This document shows positions 62,073 to 64,000 of a DNA stretch of 64,000 bases, piece by piece. The stretch is taken from positions 12,979,373 through 13,043,372 of the forward strand of contig NC_066850.1 in assembly GCF_001640805.2 (NCBI RefSeq), given 5' to 3'. The position numbers and the translations under genes are program-made. The stretch is from Lates calcarifer (Eukaryota > Chordata > Actinopteri > Centropomidae). Every line of letters begins with the position of its first letter. Position 1 is the stretch's first letter. A model generated the notes under the pieces. That model had not been told where the DNA came from. It ran no database searches and saw nothing but the letters and a program-made list of their open reading frames with translations.

Positions 62073-62488
62073 CACTGAACTGAAACACAGCTGAACTGTG
62101 TACATTACCCATGATCCCTTTCTTCTTCTGGAGTAGGAAGTGCTGTTACTGTAACAAACATTCCAAACTCTGTTTATAATTCTTGATATTTTCAAAGTTT
62201 CCTGGCTGGATATCAGAGATGAACGCTGGTTTTTAATGACTTCAGAGTCTTTTTAACTGATCTACAGTTCAGCATTACTCTTGAACTTTCTGGACCTGAT
62301 TCCAGCAGTTTAAGCTGCTGACTGTCACTCAGTTAGAGGGAGATCGTACCTGCTCACCACAGTTACACAGAACAACAACAGGTATTCAGGGAGCAGAGTG
62401 GGAATGACAGAGGCTCCGTTCTCCCTGTTACAAGTCAGTGAACCATCACAGTGATTCTGAAGCTGATAAGGTTAAATAGGTAAAAGGT
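62073..62488 (+). repeat. dispersed repeat R1, copy 2
   Basis: Second copy of the 787-1196 repeat, differing by scattered substitutions and small indels. The family may extend left to about 61970, where a segment containing ggcagccatcttggca resembles 16096-16111. Confidence 0.85.
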
Positions 62489-64000
62489 TCATGATCTGAG
62501 GACCATGAATGTCCACATGAGAAGAGCTGGACACACAGATGGACATCCTTGGGCTCATCTCTACCCAAACAAAAGCCTCAATGATTCTATTTTTCTTTAT
62601 TGTTATGAACTGTATCCTCATCTGTCTGTACAGAGCAGTTTTCCCTCTGTCCCTTTAAATTTGTATCTCAGCTCATCATTTCTCTCTCGCTCTCTCAGGG
62701 GAGCTCAATGCCCTGCATGACAACAGATGGAGCCCTGGGGCTCTGGGACCACACACACACTCACACATTCACACACAACAGCACGCACACACACATATAG
62801 AGAGTGAGAGTTGGCAGCAGATGGGTAGGGTAAGAGGCAAGCTGTGGTAAAGACTGATGTCAACATCAGTGTGAGTGCATGCACACACTCCCAGAGAATC
62901 CACGATTATGTGGACGGATGAAGACGAACACACACAAAGCACATAATGGAGGACTTAATTCACATGCACACACACAGTTGGAAGAAAGACAGGAAATATC
63001 CGACTAGATTTAAAACAGAAAATCAAATCAAAGAAGAATCCACACAGAAAGAGTTTGCTCTCTTTGCATCTGTGTGTTGACCACGGTTCACACTCGAGTT
63101 TTGAGTTAATTTGTGTTTTAAAAACTTCAAAAACACTGATCTGAGAGGACATGTGGGGATCTGGGGAGTTCTGTTTGCCAAAATAACAAAATAACCCTCT
63201 TCATCTAAGAGTCTAGTTCAGGACCACGCTCAACAACCTAAACGTCTTTTTTTCCGTCAACTCTCTACTCAACTCCTGGTGGGTGTCCAAGAAACACCAA
63301 GGCATGATGGGAGATGTAGTCCCTCCTGTAAATCATAGGTTTACTCAGGGAACACTGGATCCTGAACCACTTTCCACAAGATTCACTAATAAGCTGGCAG
63401 CTTAACGTCAGTCCTTACACCATCCATCATCTAAAATACCTGAACTCAGACAGCAGCTTTATCCTCACCTTTGACCTCACTGAGGAAACAGGAGCTGTGT
63501 CTCAAATCAGATACTACAGCTCATACTCTAGTACACATGTAGTACACTACACGATAGTGCTGTCGCATATCAAACATGGCTGCTATGCACTTACTGGAAA
63601 TGATGATTGCAACATGTCGCCACAATTGTTGTTCACCAAAATATTCACTAACTTATAAATAAATGTATTACTTTCTTGTGCAAGCCCCCATTTCACACGA
63701 CATGTAAATGACATCCTCCTTTCTCAGCCACCATTTTCACAAGTTTGAAAAACATTACTGGTCCCACCCCTTCCACTTTGCAGTAAAGATGGCGACCATT
63801 GAGGGTGAGAAGTGTTCACTGTTTCACACACAACTTTTTGACTGTTTTAAGTTTAACATCCTGGTACTTAAAGCACCATGCATGTTCATATAGCGACTCT
63901 ACACCCTTTAACAGCATCATACCATCAGATATCATTTTTTAATTACATTAGAAATATTTTATACCTAGTCTGACTTTTAAAAACAAACTTTCTCCACAGG

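Larger units (their letters stand above)
30616..64000 (-). other. trhde intron upstream of exon A (partial, over 33 kb)
   Basis: Everything beyond exon A appears intronic. I looked for the preceding exon (IEFYEDYFKVPYSLPKL-like) and did not find it. The region holds Tc1 remnants, a SINE, foldback elements, a tandem array and many CA/GT repeats. A separate small or non-coding gene cannot be excluded by eye. Confidence 0.7.

Noticed and set aside
63985..64000. Acceptor-like tctccacag at the right edge on the plus strand
   Set aside because: It is on the strand opposite to trhde and no exon can be read after it within the window.

Overview
The window looks like part of one very large vertebrate gene, almost certainly from a teleost fish. 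It is AT-rich, full of CA, GA and ATT microsatellites, and carries several dispersed repeats of fish type: a tRNA-derived SINE, Tc1/mariner remnants, a hAT-like element and several snapback (foldback) elements. There are no bacterial operons, ribosome-binding sites, rRNA genes or CRISPR arrays. Nearly all open reading frames here are chance frames in intronic or repetitive DNA.

The only protein-coding content I can support is four consecutive exons on the minus strand of an M1-family zinc aminopeptidase. The best match is the thyrotropin-releasing-hormone-degrading ectoenzyme (trhde, pyroglutamyl peptidase II). In transcript order they are A (30461-30615), B (10713-10826), C (4429-4566) and D (3056-3121). 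All four have GT/AG boundaries and join in frame: 473 nt, about 158 residues. They cover the catalytic core: the AMENWG substrate-binding motif and HEICH zinc motif (A), the third zinc ligand Glu (B), the catalytic Tyr of the IAYKK segment (C), and the start of the following helical region (D). The first and last parts of the gene lie outside the window, and I found no further exon in 1-3055 or 30616-64000.

Layout: 1-3055 is the intron after D; 3122-4428, 4567-10712 and 10827-30460 are the D/C, C/B and B/A introns (about 1.3, 6.1 and 19.6 kb); 30616-64000 is at least 33 kb of the intron upstream of A. The introns hold the repeats. Notable are two TTAA-flanked snapback elements of one family (26153-26602 and 47158-47778), a hAT-like element with a near 8-bp target duplication (17337-18549), a SINE with perfect 13-bp target duplications inserted in the tail of a dead Tc1-like element (41922-42128), and a 410-bp dispersed repeat present near both ends of the window.

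I found no new multigene system. The best leads are an indel-free 88-bp sequence present twice in two different introns (23166-23253 and 45165-45252), which looks like a duplicated non-coding element, and a few strong hairpins in the transcribed introns. All family names for repeats are from memory of sequence features, not from a database search.
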